5,647 nucleotides of DNA. It comes from a bacterium. Lineage in GTDB: Bacteria > Vulcanimicrobiota > Xenobia > RGZZ01. Within the stretch, counting starts at the first letter, position 1; the number at the start of each line of letters is the position of its first letter. The DNA lies in the NCBI GenBank assembly GCA_021782195.1, contig JAJXVI010000191.1, positions 1-5,647 on the forward strand, written 5' to 3'. Both the position numbers and the translations under genes were made by a program. The notes under the pieces are model-generated. The model was given only the letters and a program-made list of their open reading frames with translations, did no database searches and had not been told where the DNA came from. Of this stretch, positions 1 to 5,534 are shown in pieces.

Positions 1-1
1 C

Positions 2-832
2 TATTATTTTCCGCCCTCTGCATGGACGCGCAACGAGGAGAGGGTTCGTCACATTGCCGCCCGCGTTGATCACGTGGTGGCTGCGTTTTCGTATACAGAC
101 CGCATCTTTCGCAAGGCTGGCTGTCCGATATCGTATTTCGGCCACCCGCTTGTTGACGTTGTACGCCCTCGGGCTTCTTTGGAAGAAGTGCGCGAGCGTC
201 TTGGGATTCGTGCGAACTGCCGTGTCATCGGCCTCCTGCCTGGAAGTCGACGCGCCGAGATCATGCGGATGGGGCCTGTGCTTCTCGAGGCTGCCCGCAT
301 CCTGACCCGGGAGTTGCCGGATCTGCATTTCCTGCTGCCGGTGGCGTCGCCTGCGCTTGCCGGTCTCGTGGAACACACAGTGGCCAGGCACGCTGCCGGG
401 CTTTCACTGACAGTGGTCGAGGGTGGGGCGAGCGACGTCATGAGCTGTTCGGAACTGCTCGTGATGACGAGTGGAAGCGCCAGCCTGGAGGCCGTGATAC
501 ACGAAACCCCTATGATACTGGTCTATCGACTCGCACGGCCGGACTGGTGGCTCGCGCATCTGGTCTTGAGCGACTTCACGTACATGGGGTTGCCCAACCT
601 GATTCTTGGCGACCGCGTGGTTCCAGAACTGCTGCAGGATGATGCGAATCCCGTGAGAGTCGCCCAGGAAGCGTTGGGTCTCTTGACCGATGCCACGCGA
701 TATCGGAAAATGAAGGACAACCTGCTCGAGGTCAAGAAGCAACTTGGCGAGCCCGGCGTTGTTGACCGGGTTGCTCAATATATCTGGGAGACAATCTCCA
801 ATGGACCAGGACGTGGTCATCATAACGAATAG
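2..832 (+). CDS. lpxB: Lipid-A-disaccharide synthase LpxB, 5'-truncated by window edge
   Basis: LpxB (glycosyltransferase family 19, GT-B fold, peripheral on the inner face of the inner membrane) condenses UDP-2,3-diacylglucosamine with lipid X to form the lipid A disaccharide. The frame is open at the left edge and gives 276 residues before TAG; E. coli LpxB has 382, so about 100 N-terminal residues, including the GEASGD region, lie outside. Visible landmarks (numbered from the first codon here) are YYFPPSAW at 1-8 (family: YYxxPxxWAW), GHPLVD near 47-52, the nucleotide-sugar loop LLPGSR near 78-83, the SGSASLEA helix at 157-164, and PNLILGDRVVPELLQ at 198-212. Every C-terminal family motif is present and in order, so it looks functional. 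An in-frame GTG at 74 is an internal codon, not the start. The 3' end overlaps the next gene by 32 bases. This is the most typical LpxB of the three homologues here. Confidence 0.95.
   Translation, partial: YYFPPSAWTRNEERVRHIAARVDHVVAAFSYTDRIFRKAGCPISYFGHPLVDVVRPRASLEEVRERLGIRANCRVIGLLPGSRRAEIMRMGPVLLEAARILTRELPDLHFLLPVASPALAGLVEHTVARHAAGLSLTVVEGGASDVMSCSELLVMTSGSASLEAVIHETPMILVYRLARPDWWLAHLVLSDFTYMGLPNLILGDRVVPELLQDDANPVRVAQEALGLLTDATRYRKMKDNLLEVKKQLGEPGVVDRVAQYIWETISNGPGRGHHNE
786..803 (+). promoter_or_regulatory. Ribosome binding site deciding the start of the second LpxB-like gene
   Basis: GGGAG at 786-790 is followed after 10 bases by ATG at 801-803. It lies inside the 3' end of lpxB. 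It favours ATG 801 over the in-frame TTG at 744 and implies coupling to lpxB translation. Confidence 0.6.
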
Positions 833-2054
833 TCCAGGAGAGTTGTCGTCCTGGGTTCGGGTGACAGTACAGAAGGTACGCTCAAGGGCTCCCTACGCAC
901 GCATCATCGTAATGCTGGTGCCCTGTCCCTACGCGAGCGGTCGGGAAGTCGAGATCGCCGAGTCGTTTGGCGAAGTCGACCTGGTCCTGTCTCCGCGTGA
1001 GTTCTTGTGGCATCTGGTGGGGTTCGGGGAGTCTCGCTATCGTCCGGCCGGGCGGGGCGTTGTTGTGTTTCTTGGCGGTGACTACTGGCACGCTGTCCTC
1101 ATGTCTCGCAAGCTCGGCTTTCCCGCTGTGGCCTACACCGACCGTCCTTCTTCCTGGGGCCGCTATTTTCGACGTATCTGCGTTGCAGACTCCCGCACGA
1201 AGCGGGAGCTGGTGCGTTCAGGTGTGACGGACCAGAAGGTGTCGGTCGTGGGCAACCTGATGGTGGAGGGCGTTCGTCCGACGCTTGAACGAGATCAGGC
1301 GCTATCCTCCTGGGGAATGGCGCGCGATGCTCTCACTGTAGGACTGTTTCCTGGCAGCCGCCTCTATCACGTGCAGGCCAGCCTCTCGGTGTTTCTGCGT
1401 GTCGCTGAGGATCTCGCGCGCGAGTCGCCAGAAGTGCAGTTTGCGCTCGGACTTTCTCCGTTTCTGACCATCGAGGAATTGAAGGGGTGTCTGATTGCGC
1501 AGCGAGCCCCGTATATCGAGGGGAGTCAGGGTTTTCTCACCGGTGAGGGTGGCCAGTTGATGCATGTAATCACGCGCAGTGGACTGCGTATCCCGGTGGT
1601 GCAGCATCAGCAGTACGACCTGATGAACCTGTCGGATCTGTTGCTGACAATTCCTGGAACGAATACGGCTGAGATCGCCTGTCTCGGACGCCCGATGGTG
1701 GTCGCCATGTCGTGGCGGGCACGCATTCCTCGCGGCGGTCTGGGCGCACTGTTGGGCGCGCTCCCGGTGGCCTCGGTGTTGAGGAGGGAACTCCTCAAGG
1801 GCATACTTCGAAAGATCAAGTACACGGCGCTTCCGAATCAGATCGCGCAGCGGGAGATTGTCCCCGAGGTGCGGGTTGAGCACGAGGCCGGCGAGATTTC
1901 AAGAGTTGCGGCCGATCTGCTGGGCAACCATCGGAGGCGTTCGGAAATGAGTCACGAGTTGCGACAGGTCATGGGTGGACACGGTGCCTCTGACCAGATC
2001 GCCGACATCATCCTTGAGGCTGCGCAACCCGTTGCGCTTGGAGGGGCTGCGTGA
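801..2054 (+). CDS. Divergent LpxB-like glycosyltransferase (GT19/GT-B fold)
   Basis: The product has 417 residues. ATG 801 is preferred because GGGAG (786-790) lies 10 bases upstream and the protein then opens with the strand DVVIITNSPGELSSW, placed like the GEASGD start of LpxB; an in-frame TTG at 744 would lengthen the overlap with lpxB. Homology to LpxB is visible by eye: GNLMVEGVRP (151-160) matches the GHPLxD region, GLFPGSR is at 181-187, and DLMNLSDLLLTIPGTNTAE (273-291) parallels DVMSCSELLVMTSGSASLE of the upstream lpxB. PNQIAQREIVPE (345-356) parallels PNLILGDRVVPE. Between the last two lies a longer hydrophobic, Gly/Leu-rich segment (about 311-337) that could touch the membrane. 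The canonical GEASGD residues are not kept, so donor or acceptor probably differs from lipid A. A glycosyl transfer reaction is inferred from fold only; the substrate is unknown. It overlaps both neighbours. Confidence 0.82.
   Translation: MDQDVVIITNSPGELSSWVRVTVQKVRSRAPYARIIVMLVPCPYASGREVEIAESFGEVDLVLSPREFLWHLVGFGESRYRPAGRGVVVFLGGDYWHAVLMSRKLGFPAVAYTDRPSSWGRYFRRICVADSRTKRELVRSGVTDQKVSVVGNLMVEGVRPTLERDQALSSWGMARDALTVGLFPGSRLYHVQASLSVFLRVAEDLARESPEVQFALGLSPFLTIEELKGCLIAQRAPYIEGSQGFLTGEGGQLMHVITRSGLRIPVVQHQQYDLMNLSDLLLTIPGTNTAEIACLGRPMVVAMSWRARIPRGGLGALLGALPVASVLRRELLKGILRKIKYTALPNQIAQREIVPEVRVEHEAGEISRVAADLLGNHRRRSEMSHELRQVMGGHGASDQIADIILEAAQPVALGGAA
1779..1798 (+). repeat. Perfect 8-bp inverted repeat with GGAA tetraloop
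   Basis: TTGAGGAG (1779-1786) and CTCCTCAA (1791-1798) flank GGAA, a GNRA-type tetraloop, within the LpxB-like gene at about codons 327-333. There is no T tract after it. One or so perfect 8-bp short-loop inverted repeat is expected by chance in a window this size, so a function is not claimed. Confidence 0.35.
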
Positions 2055-2055
2055 G
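2040..2055 (+). promoter_or_regulatory. Coupled stop/start junction with embedded Shine-Dalgarno
   Basis: The 16 bases ggaggggctgcgtgag encode the final Gly-Gly-Ala-Ala-stop of the LpxB-like protein and at the same time supply GGAGG and the overlapping GTGA start of the methyltransferase. This indicates termination-reinitiation coupling. A nearly identical junction occurs at 4156-4171. Confidence 0.65.
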
Positions 2056-2656
2056 AGAGTGGGTTTTTCGTTGGCGAGGGTATGTGCTTGTGCCGACGGC
2101 AGCGCTGGTTGTACTGGTCTGTCGTCCCACTCCTGGAAGCTTTGCACTTGGCCTCGCAATTGCGGTTTTTGGGGAAATGCTCCGAATGTGGGGCGTGGGC
2201 TACTCGGGCACGACCACCCGGGAGCGCCAGGTTGTTGCACCGCAGCTTGTGACCGCGGGCCCTTACGCGTACGTTCGAAATCCCCTGTATCTGGGGAACT
2301 TCATAACGGCGACGGGGTTTCTGGTCGTGGGCTCTGGCGATCTGTCCTGGGTGACGCGTCTGGCCCTGACATTGCTTATGGTGCTCAGTTACACGACCGT
2401 ATACGGTCTCATCATTCCGCTTGAAGAGGAATACCTGGGACGTACCTTTGGTCAGGTCTACTTTGATTATCAACGCGCGGTGCCTCGATTGATTCCTCGT
2501 TTCTCCCCATATGCACGGCGACGAGGGTTCTTTGACTGGCGCGTGATCAAGACGGCTGAAATTCACACGTTGATTCTCTTCCTCGTGATGGTCTCCCTGA
2601 TGGCGGCCAGACTCTTGATGGAACTCCGCGTGTGGGAGCTGATCCTGCGCGGATGA
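2051..2656 (+). CDS. Integral membrane methyltransferase, ICMT/PEMT-like family
   Basis: The product has 201 residues from GTG 2051, which overlaps the previous stop as GTGA and has GGAGG (2040-2044) 6 bases upstream. It carries the C-terminal signature of isoprenylcysteine carboxyl methyltransferase and phospholipid methyltransferase-like proteins: LVTAGPYAYVRNPLYLGN (66-83), then EEEYLGRTFGQVYFDY with a following VPRLIP (125-149). These elements form the S-adenosylmethionine pocket in the family. Hydrophobic segments are near 10-25, 31-48, 82-96 and 101-121, and an additional C-terminal one near 171-190 lies past the usual family end. Bacteria normally lack prenylated CaaX proteins, so the substrate is unlikely to be isoprenylcysteine; a lipid or a small hydrophobic molecule is possible given the lpxB context, but this is inference. 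Family placement is good; substrate unknown. Confidence 0.85.
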   Translation: MREWVFRWRGYVLVPTAALVVLVCRPTPGSFALGLAIAVFGEMLRMWGVGYSGTTTRERQVVAPQLVTAGPYAYVRNPLYLGNFITATGFLVVGSGDLSWVTRLALTLLMVLSYTTVYGLIIPLEEEYLGRTFGQVYFDYQRAVPRLIPRFSPYARRRGFFDWRVIKTAEIHTLILFLVMVSLMAARLLMELRVWELILRG

Positions 2657-2684
2657 GGCGGCCGAGGAACAGGGTGTAGTCAGG

Positions 2685-3287
2685 ATGGGCAGGAAAGTAC
2701 GCAAGACTGTTGGAGTAAAGCCTCCAGCGCGGGCGGCGGGGGAGTCGGTTCCTCTCGCCACACCCTCAGGGGAGCAGGGCGAAGCATCTTCGATCGAGCT
2801 TGCTCCTGCGGTATTGGATTCGGAGAGTTCGGAAGTTCGAAAGGTACTGGTGGCGCCTGCGGTTGCTCCACCGTTGCCTCCACTCAGTCCGCTCCAGCAG
2901 TCGCAGCAGCTGGAGCTGGGAATCGGTCTCGGCGTTCTCGGCGCTGCAGTCGGAGCTCTTGCCGGTTACAGCAACGCGCCAATCTATGCGCCCGCGGGAA
3001 ATCTGGTGGCAGCAATCGAGGGTTGTGCCCTGGGTCTGTTTATCGGGCACTCGCTCGCTCGCACGCTTTTCCTCAACGTACGCACGCAGTGGATGCTGTG
3101 GGTGGTTCTCGGCGTGCTTACCTACGGCGGTGACCGCGTCGGTGGGCTCGGTCTGGCAGCTGTGGGTGCATTGATCGGGACCCTGACGGTGGTATTCGGT
3201 CCCTTTCAACGCCACGCCGCGAAGCCAGGTCCGGAACCGGCCTCGTTGCCTGTCCAGGGTGCTTCCGTAAAGGCGACAGGGAAGTGA
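2685..3287 (+). CDS. Hypothetical membrane protein with Pro/Ala-rich cytosolic N-terminus
   Basis: I do not recognise this 200-residue protein. It starts at ATG 2685, 28 bases after the methyltransferase gene, with GAGGAACAGGG (2664-2674) as a plausible ribosome binding site. Residues 1-75 are polar and rich in Pro, Ala, Ser and Glu, with a basic start (MGRKVRK), and are probably disordered. Residues 78-174 hold about four hydrophobic, Gly/Ala-rich segments: 78-95 (GIGLGVLGAAVGALAG), 106-130, 135-148 and 152-174, the last ending in a Gly-rich helix. Residues 175-200 are again polar and Pro/Ala-rich. There is no cleavable signal peptide pattern. The tight spacing on both sides places it in the operon, so a membrane scaffold or transport accessory role is conceivable, but nothing in the sequence shows a function. 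Confidence 0.75.
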   Translation: MGRKVRKTVGVKPPARAAGESVPLATPSGEQGEASSIELAPAVLDSESSEVRKVLVAPAVAPPLPPLSPLQQSQQLELGIGLGVLGAAVGALAGYSNAPIYAPAGNLVAAIEGCALGLFIGHSLARTLFLNVRTQWMLWVVLGVLTYGGDRVGGLGLAAVGALIGTLTVVFGPFQRHAAKPGPEPASLPVQGASVKATGK

Positions 3288-3409
3288 GCCGCGTCACGAA
3301 AGGCCAGACTGTTTCCAGCCTGAGCCTGGCCAGCGTCACGGCTGCTGTGCGCGCGTTGGCACTCCCTGTATTGCCTGAACGGAGAGAGCGGTCGCCAGCG
3401 TGGATCTGA
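3284..3409 (+). CDS. Possible small ORF of 41 residues, translationally coupled
   Basis: A frame opening with GTG at 3284 overlaps the stop of the membrane protein gene as GTGA, and closes with TGA at 3407-3409, ten bases inside the metallophosphoesterase gene. AAAGG (3269-3273) lies 10 bases before the GTG. The product begins MSRVTKGQTVSSLSLASV, has an Ala/Leu/Val-rich middle, and ends basic (PERRERSPAWI). It has no recognisable domain. It is supported only by the same GTGA overlap seen at two other junctions of this cluster and by filling an otherwise 112-base gap; a 41-codon frame in GC-rich DNA can easily be chance. Alternatively the gap is simply a leader for the next gene. Confidence 0.25.
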   Translation: MSRVTKGQTVSSLSLASVTAAVRALALPVLPERRERSPAWI

Positions 3410-4170
3410 TGTTGTTGCATACCAACGATATGCATAACAGGCGAGGTGCCTTTCCGTACCTCGCCTCTTTTCCGCGCACCTCTCGGACGATGCTTGTCGA
3501 TGCGGGCGATGCCATTCGCGGATCCAATACCGTCTTTCATTTCCGTGAGCCCATGCTCGACCGGATGAGTGCGCTGGGATATGACGCGATGGCATTCGGA
3601 AACCGGGAGTTCCACTACCTGCGGGGGGTGCTATTCCGCCGCTACAGGCAGGTGAGTTTCCCGTTCCTCTGCGCCAACCTGTGCGATATGCGGCGCAAAG
3701 CAAGTCAATTCTGGCGCCCGTACCTGCTCAAGCAGGTGGACGGTGTACGCGTCGGGCTCATCGGCCTGACTCCGGTGCAGTACAATGATTCGTCGCTCTG
3801 GCAACCCATCACGGGATTTCGTTTCCTTCCGCCGATGGAGGTCCTGCCCGACATTGTGGCCACCCTGCGTTCCCAGGTGGATGTGTTGATTCTGCTCAGT
3901 CACAGTGGATTCGAAGCGGACCGTGAGATTGCTCGTGGCGTGGATGGCATCGACTGCATTGTTGGCGGTCACTCACACACGGTGCTGGAAGCTCCCACCT
4001 TCGTGGGTGGTACGGCGATCGTGCAGGCCGGCAGTCACGGGCGCTTCGTGGGGAAGATGCAGATGAGGCTGAGACCGGGTGGGGGCATTGAAGTCATCGA
4101 TTATGCGCTCGTTCCCATGCAGTCGCGTGATGGAGTCGTGCACGTGCGCGAGGCCGGAGGGGCGGCGTGA
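3400..4170 (+). CDS. Metallophosphoesterase, UshA/5'-nucleotidase N-domain type, with GNREF motif III
   Basis: The product has 256 residues. GTG 3400 is chosen because it is the first start after an in-frame stop at 3376, GGAGAGAG (3381-3388) is 11 bases upstream, and it puts the first catalytic strand (LLHTNDMH) at the normal N-terminal place. The dimetal-site motifs run in order: D10 and H12 in HTNDMH, D37 in DAGDAIRGS, N68 in GNREFH (67-72), H168 in LSHSG, and H191/H193 in GGHSH; QAGSHG (209-214) is also typical of 5'-nucleotidases. Two catalytic positions differ from UshA: GNHEFD has become GNREFH, so the His-Asp pair is Arg-His. The C-terminal 5'-nucleotidase substrate domain is absent, and no signal peptide is seen, so it should be cytosolic. 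UshA-type enzymes cut UDP-sugars; with the lpxB context, a UDP-diacylglucosamine pyrophosphatase (LpxH-like) role is possible but unproven. Confidence 0.87.
   Translation: MDLMLLHTNDMHNRRGAFPYLASFPRTSRTMLVDAGDAIRGSNTVFHFREPMLDRMSALGYDAMAFGNREFHYLRGVLFRRYRQVSFPFLCANLCDMRRKASQFWRPYLLKQVDGVRVGLIGLTPVQYNDSSLWQPITGFRFLPPMEVLPDIVATLRSQVDVLILLSHSGFEADREIARGVDGIDCIVGGHSHTVLEAPTFVGGTAIVQAGSHGRFVGKMQMRLRPGGGIEVIDYALVPMQSRDGVVHVREAGGAA
3439..3473 (+). other. Terminator-like hairpin inside the 5' end of the metallophosphoesterase gene
   Basis: The arms AGGCGAGGT (3439-3447) and ACCTCGCCT (3458-3466) pair perfectly over 9 base pairs, with one further G-T wobble (3448/3457), around an 8-base loop. The 3' arm is followed at once by CTTTTCC (3467-3473), a short T tract. 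It lies in codons 14-25 of the gene. A smaller inverted repeat, TGCATA (3416-3421) with TATGCA (3429-3434), sits just upstream. It resembles an intrinsic terminator or attenuator but has only four consecutive T residues, so activity is uncertain. Confidence 0.4.
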
Positions 4171-4171
4171 G
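4156..4171 (+). promoter_or_regulatory. Coupled stop/start junction with embedded Shine-Dalgarno (second copy)
   Basis: The 16 bases ggaggggcggcgtgag end the metallophosphoesterase (Gly-Gly-Ala-Ala-stop) and start the LpxB-related gene at an overlapping GTG. It matches the 2040-2055 junction at 15 of 16 positions, including the protein C-terminus, the Shine-Dalgarno, the spacing and the GTGA overlap. Confidence 0.65.
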
Positions 4172-5465
4172 CGAGTTGAAGGGCGTGCGCGAGGTGTATC
4201 GTGGATGTGCGGGAGACGCGACCGTACGGACGGTTCTCTTCGTGAGCAACGGCTACGGAGAGGACACCATCGCCGCCTCCATCGTCGAACAGTTGCTGGA
4301 TATGCTCAATCCTCCTCGCGTACTGGCGATGCCGCTGGTGGGAGAAGGTCGGGCCTACGCTCGACTGGGAGTTGAAGTCGTTGGCCCTCGGCGCTTGATG
4401 CCGAGTGGCGGTCTCGTGCTGGCCGGCTGGTCGAACATCCTTACGGACCTCCGAGCCGGATTCTGGAAGATGACGTCTGACCAGATGGCCACCCTGAAGA
4501 GTCTTCGAAAACATCTGGGTGCACTGGTCGCGGTCGGAGACAGTTACCCCGTTCTCATGGGGGCGCTCTGTGCGCGACAACCCGTGATCATGGTGGGTAC
4601 CGCCAAGTCAAACTACTTCTATCCCTATTCCGCATTTGAGCGAGCGGTGTTCCGTCGCTACTGCGAGATCGTTTTCGCACGCGACGAACCCACGGCCCTG
4701 ACGCTTGGAGAGCACGGGATCAGGGCGCGCTGGGTGGGAAACGCCATGATGGATTCTCTTGGCATGACTGCCCATCCCCTGCCCCTGACCTCGAACGCCA
4801 TCTGCGTCGGCCTGCTGCCTGGCAGTCGAAAGGTGGCTTATCGCGATCTTCCTGTCATCCTCGATGCCGCCCGCAGACTCGGAGCGGAACGACCTGCCGA
4901 GTTCGTGATGGCTCTGCCGGACTCGTTGTCTGCGCGCGACTTTGCCGGGGCGGCTCGCGCCTATGGCTGGGAGTGGTTGCCGTTTGAGGGTAGGGCTGCG
5001 ACGGAGATGAGCGAGGGGGTCGACGGCGTGCTGGTTGGATACGATCAGCGGATCCTGCTCGTACGAGGGCGCTTTGGCGACGTCATCAAGCACTGTGCCC
5101 TGATAATCGGGCAGGCCGGAACCGGAAACGAACAGGCCGCAGGTATGGGGAAACCCGTCGTGGCGTTCGATTCCGACGGTCGTCGTGAACCGGGGTGGTA
5201 TCGAGCCCGGCAGAAGGGGTTGCTCGGCGACTCGCTCTCGGTTGTGGAGCGAGCCGGCGAGGCAATTGCGCGCGAGGCGCTCGAGATTCTCGGGAACCCG
5301 GACCGATATCGATCGATGCAGCAGGCGGGGTTTGATCGCATGGGGCCGGCGGGCGCCTCCCAGAAGATTGCTTCCTACATCACCGAGCAGATCCAGATTC
5401 GGGCGTCTTCAGTTCCGTGCTTTGCTTCGGTCTCATCCGCGGCGGCGGAGTCGTCTGGTGGGTAG
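4167..5465 (+). CDS. Lipid-A-disaccharide synthase-related protein (NGYGED type)
   Basis: The product has 432 residues from GTG 4167, which overlaps the previous stop as GTGA with GGAGG (4156-4160) 6 bases upstream. The core opens with VLFVSNGYGEDTIAASIVEQL (23 onwards), resembling the NGHGED start of the LpxB-related family known from Cyanobacteria and Deinococcus (TIGR03492, from memory). Further landmarks are VGDSYPV (123-129), GLLPGSR (215-221), and the C-terminal helix GQAGTGNEQAAGMGKPVV (315-332), which matches the SGSASLEA...TPMI region of LpxB. It ends in GASQKIASYI, much as LpxB ends, followed by a Ser/Ala-rich tail of about 25 residues. A GT-B glycosyltransferase is expected; its substrates are unknown in this family as far as I know. 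It is the last plus-strand gene of the cluster. The first 20 residues precede the conserved core, so a later start is possible. Confidence 0.88.
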   Translation: MSELKGVREVYRGCAGDATVRTVLFVSNGYGEDTIAASIVEQLLDMLNPPRVLAMPLVGEGRAYARLGVEVVGPRRLMPSGGLVLAGWSNILTDLRAGFWKMTSDQMATLKSLRKHLGALVAVGDSYPVLMGALCARQPVIMVGTAKSNYFYPYSAFERAVFRRYCEIVFARDEPTALTLGEHGIRARWVGNAMMDSLGMTAHPLPLTSNAICVGLLPGSRKVAYRDLPVILDAARRLGAERPAEFVMALPDSLSARDFAGAARAYGWEWLPFEGRAATEMSEGVDGVLVGYDQRILLVRGRFGDVIKHCALIIGQAGTGNEQAAGMGKPVVAFDSDGRREPGWYRARQKGLLGDSLSVVERAGEAIAREALEILGNPDRYRSMQQAGFDRMGPAGASQKIASYITEQIQIRASSVPCFASVSSAAAESSGG

Positions 5466-5534
5466 AGGTACGCGGAAAGAGTCCACGTGATCCAGGGACT
5501 TCGGGTGTGCTCCTCGTCGCGGAGTCGGCGGGAG
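5466..5534. other. Convergent intergenic gap, no clear terminator
   Basis: These 69 bases separate the stop of the LpxB-related gene from the stop of the minus-strand regulator. Only weak pairs are visible (for example AGTCC with GGACT around an 11-base loop, and CTCC with GGAG around a 7-base loop), and none has a T tract on either strand. A bidirectional intrinsic terminator cannot be called. Confidence 0.5.

Noticed and set aside
54..305. Plus-strand frame at 54-305 and minus-strand frames at 70-441 and 404-823 overlapping lpxB
   Set aside because: They are out of frame with lpxB, whose motifs run unbroken across the region; the products are low-complexity and unrecognisable.
744..800. 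Upstream TTG start at 744 for the second LpxB-like gene
   Set aside because: It would add 19 residues without family resemblance and enlarge the overlap with lpxB to 89 bases, whereas ATG 801 has a proper ribosome binding site and a normal LpxB-like beginning.
1952..2761. Long open frame on the minus strand opposite the methyltransferase gene (269 codons), and another at 1302-1883
   Set aside because: Both lie opposite well-supported genes with clear family motifs, have compositions rich in Arg, His, Pro and Gln typical of antisense GC-rich frames, and show no recognisable domain.
2891..2916. Perfect inverted repeat GCTCCAGC / GCTGGAGC with a 10-base loop in the membrane protein gene
   Set aside because: It falls in a Gln/Leu-rich stretch (LQQSQQLEL) whose CAG, CTG and GAG codons readily create such pairs; no T tract follows.
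3302..3331. Inverted repeat GGCCAG (3302-3307) with CTGGCC (3326-3331), with nested CCAG/CTGG, in the gap before the phosphoesterase gene
   Set aside because: The outer stem has only 6 base pairs and an 18-base loop, there is no T tract, and such pairs are expected by chance in GC-rich DNA.
801..5465. Tandem DNA duplication as the immediate source of the three LpxB-like genes
   Set aside because: The three share only scattered motif residues and have different lengths and N-termini, with no visible nucleotide-level repeat, so any duplication is ancient or the genes were brought together later.
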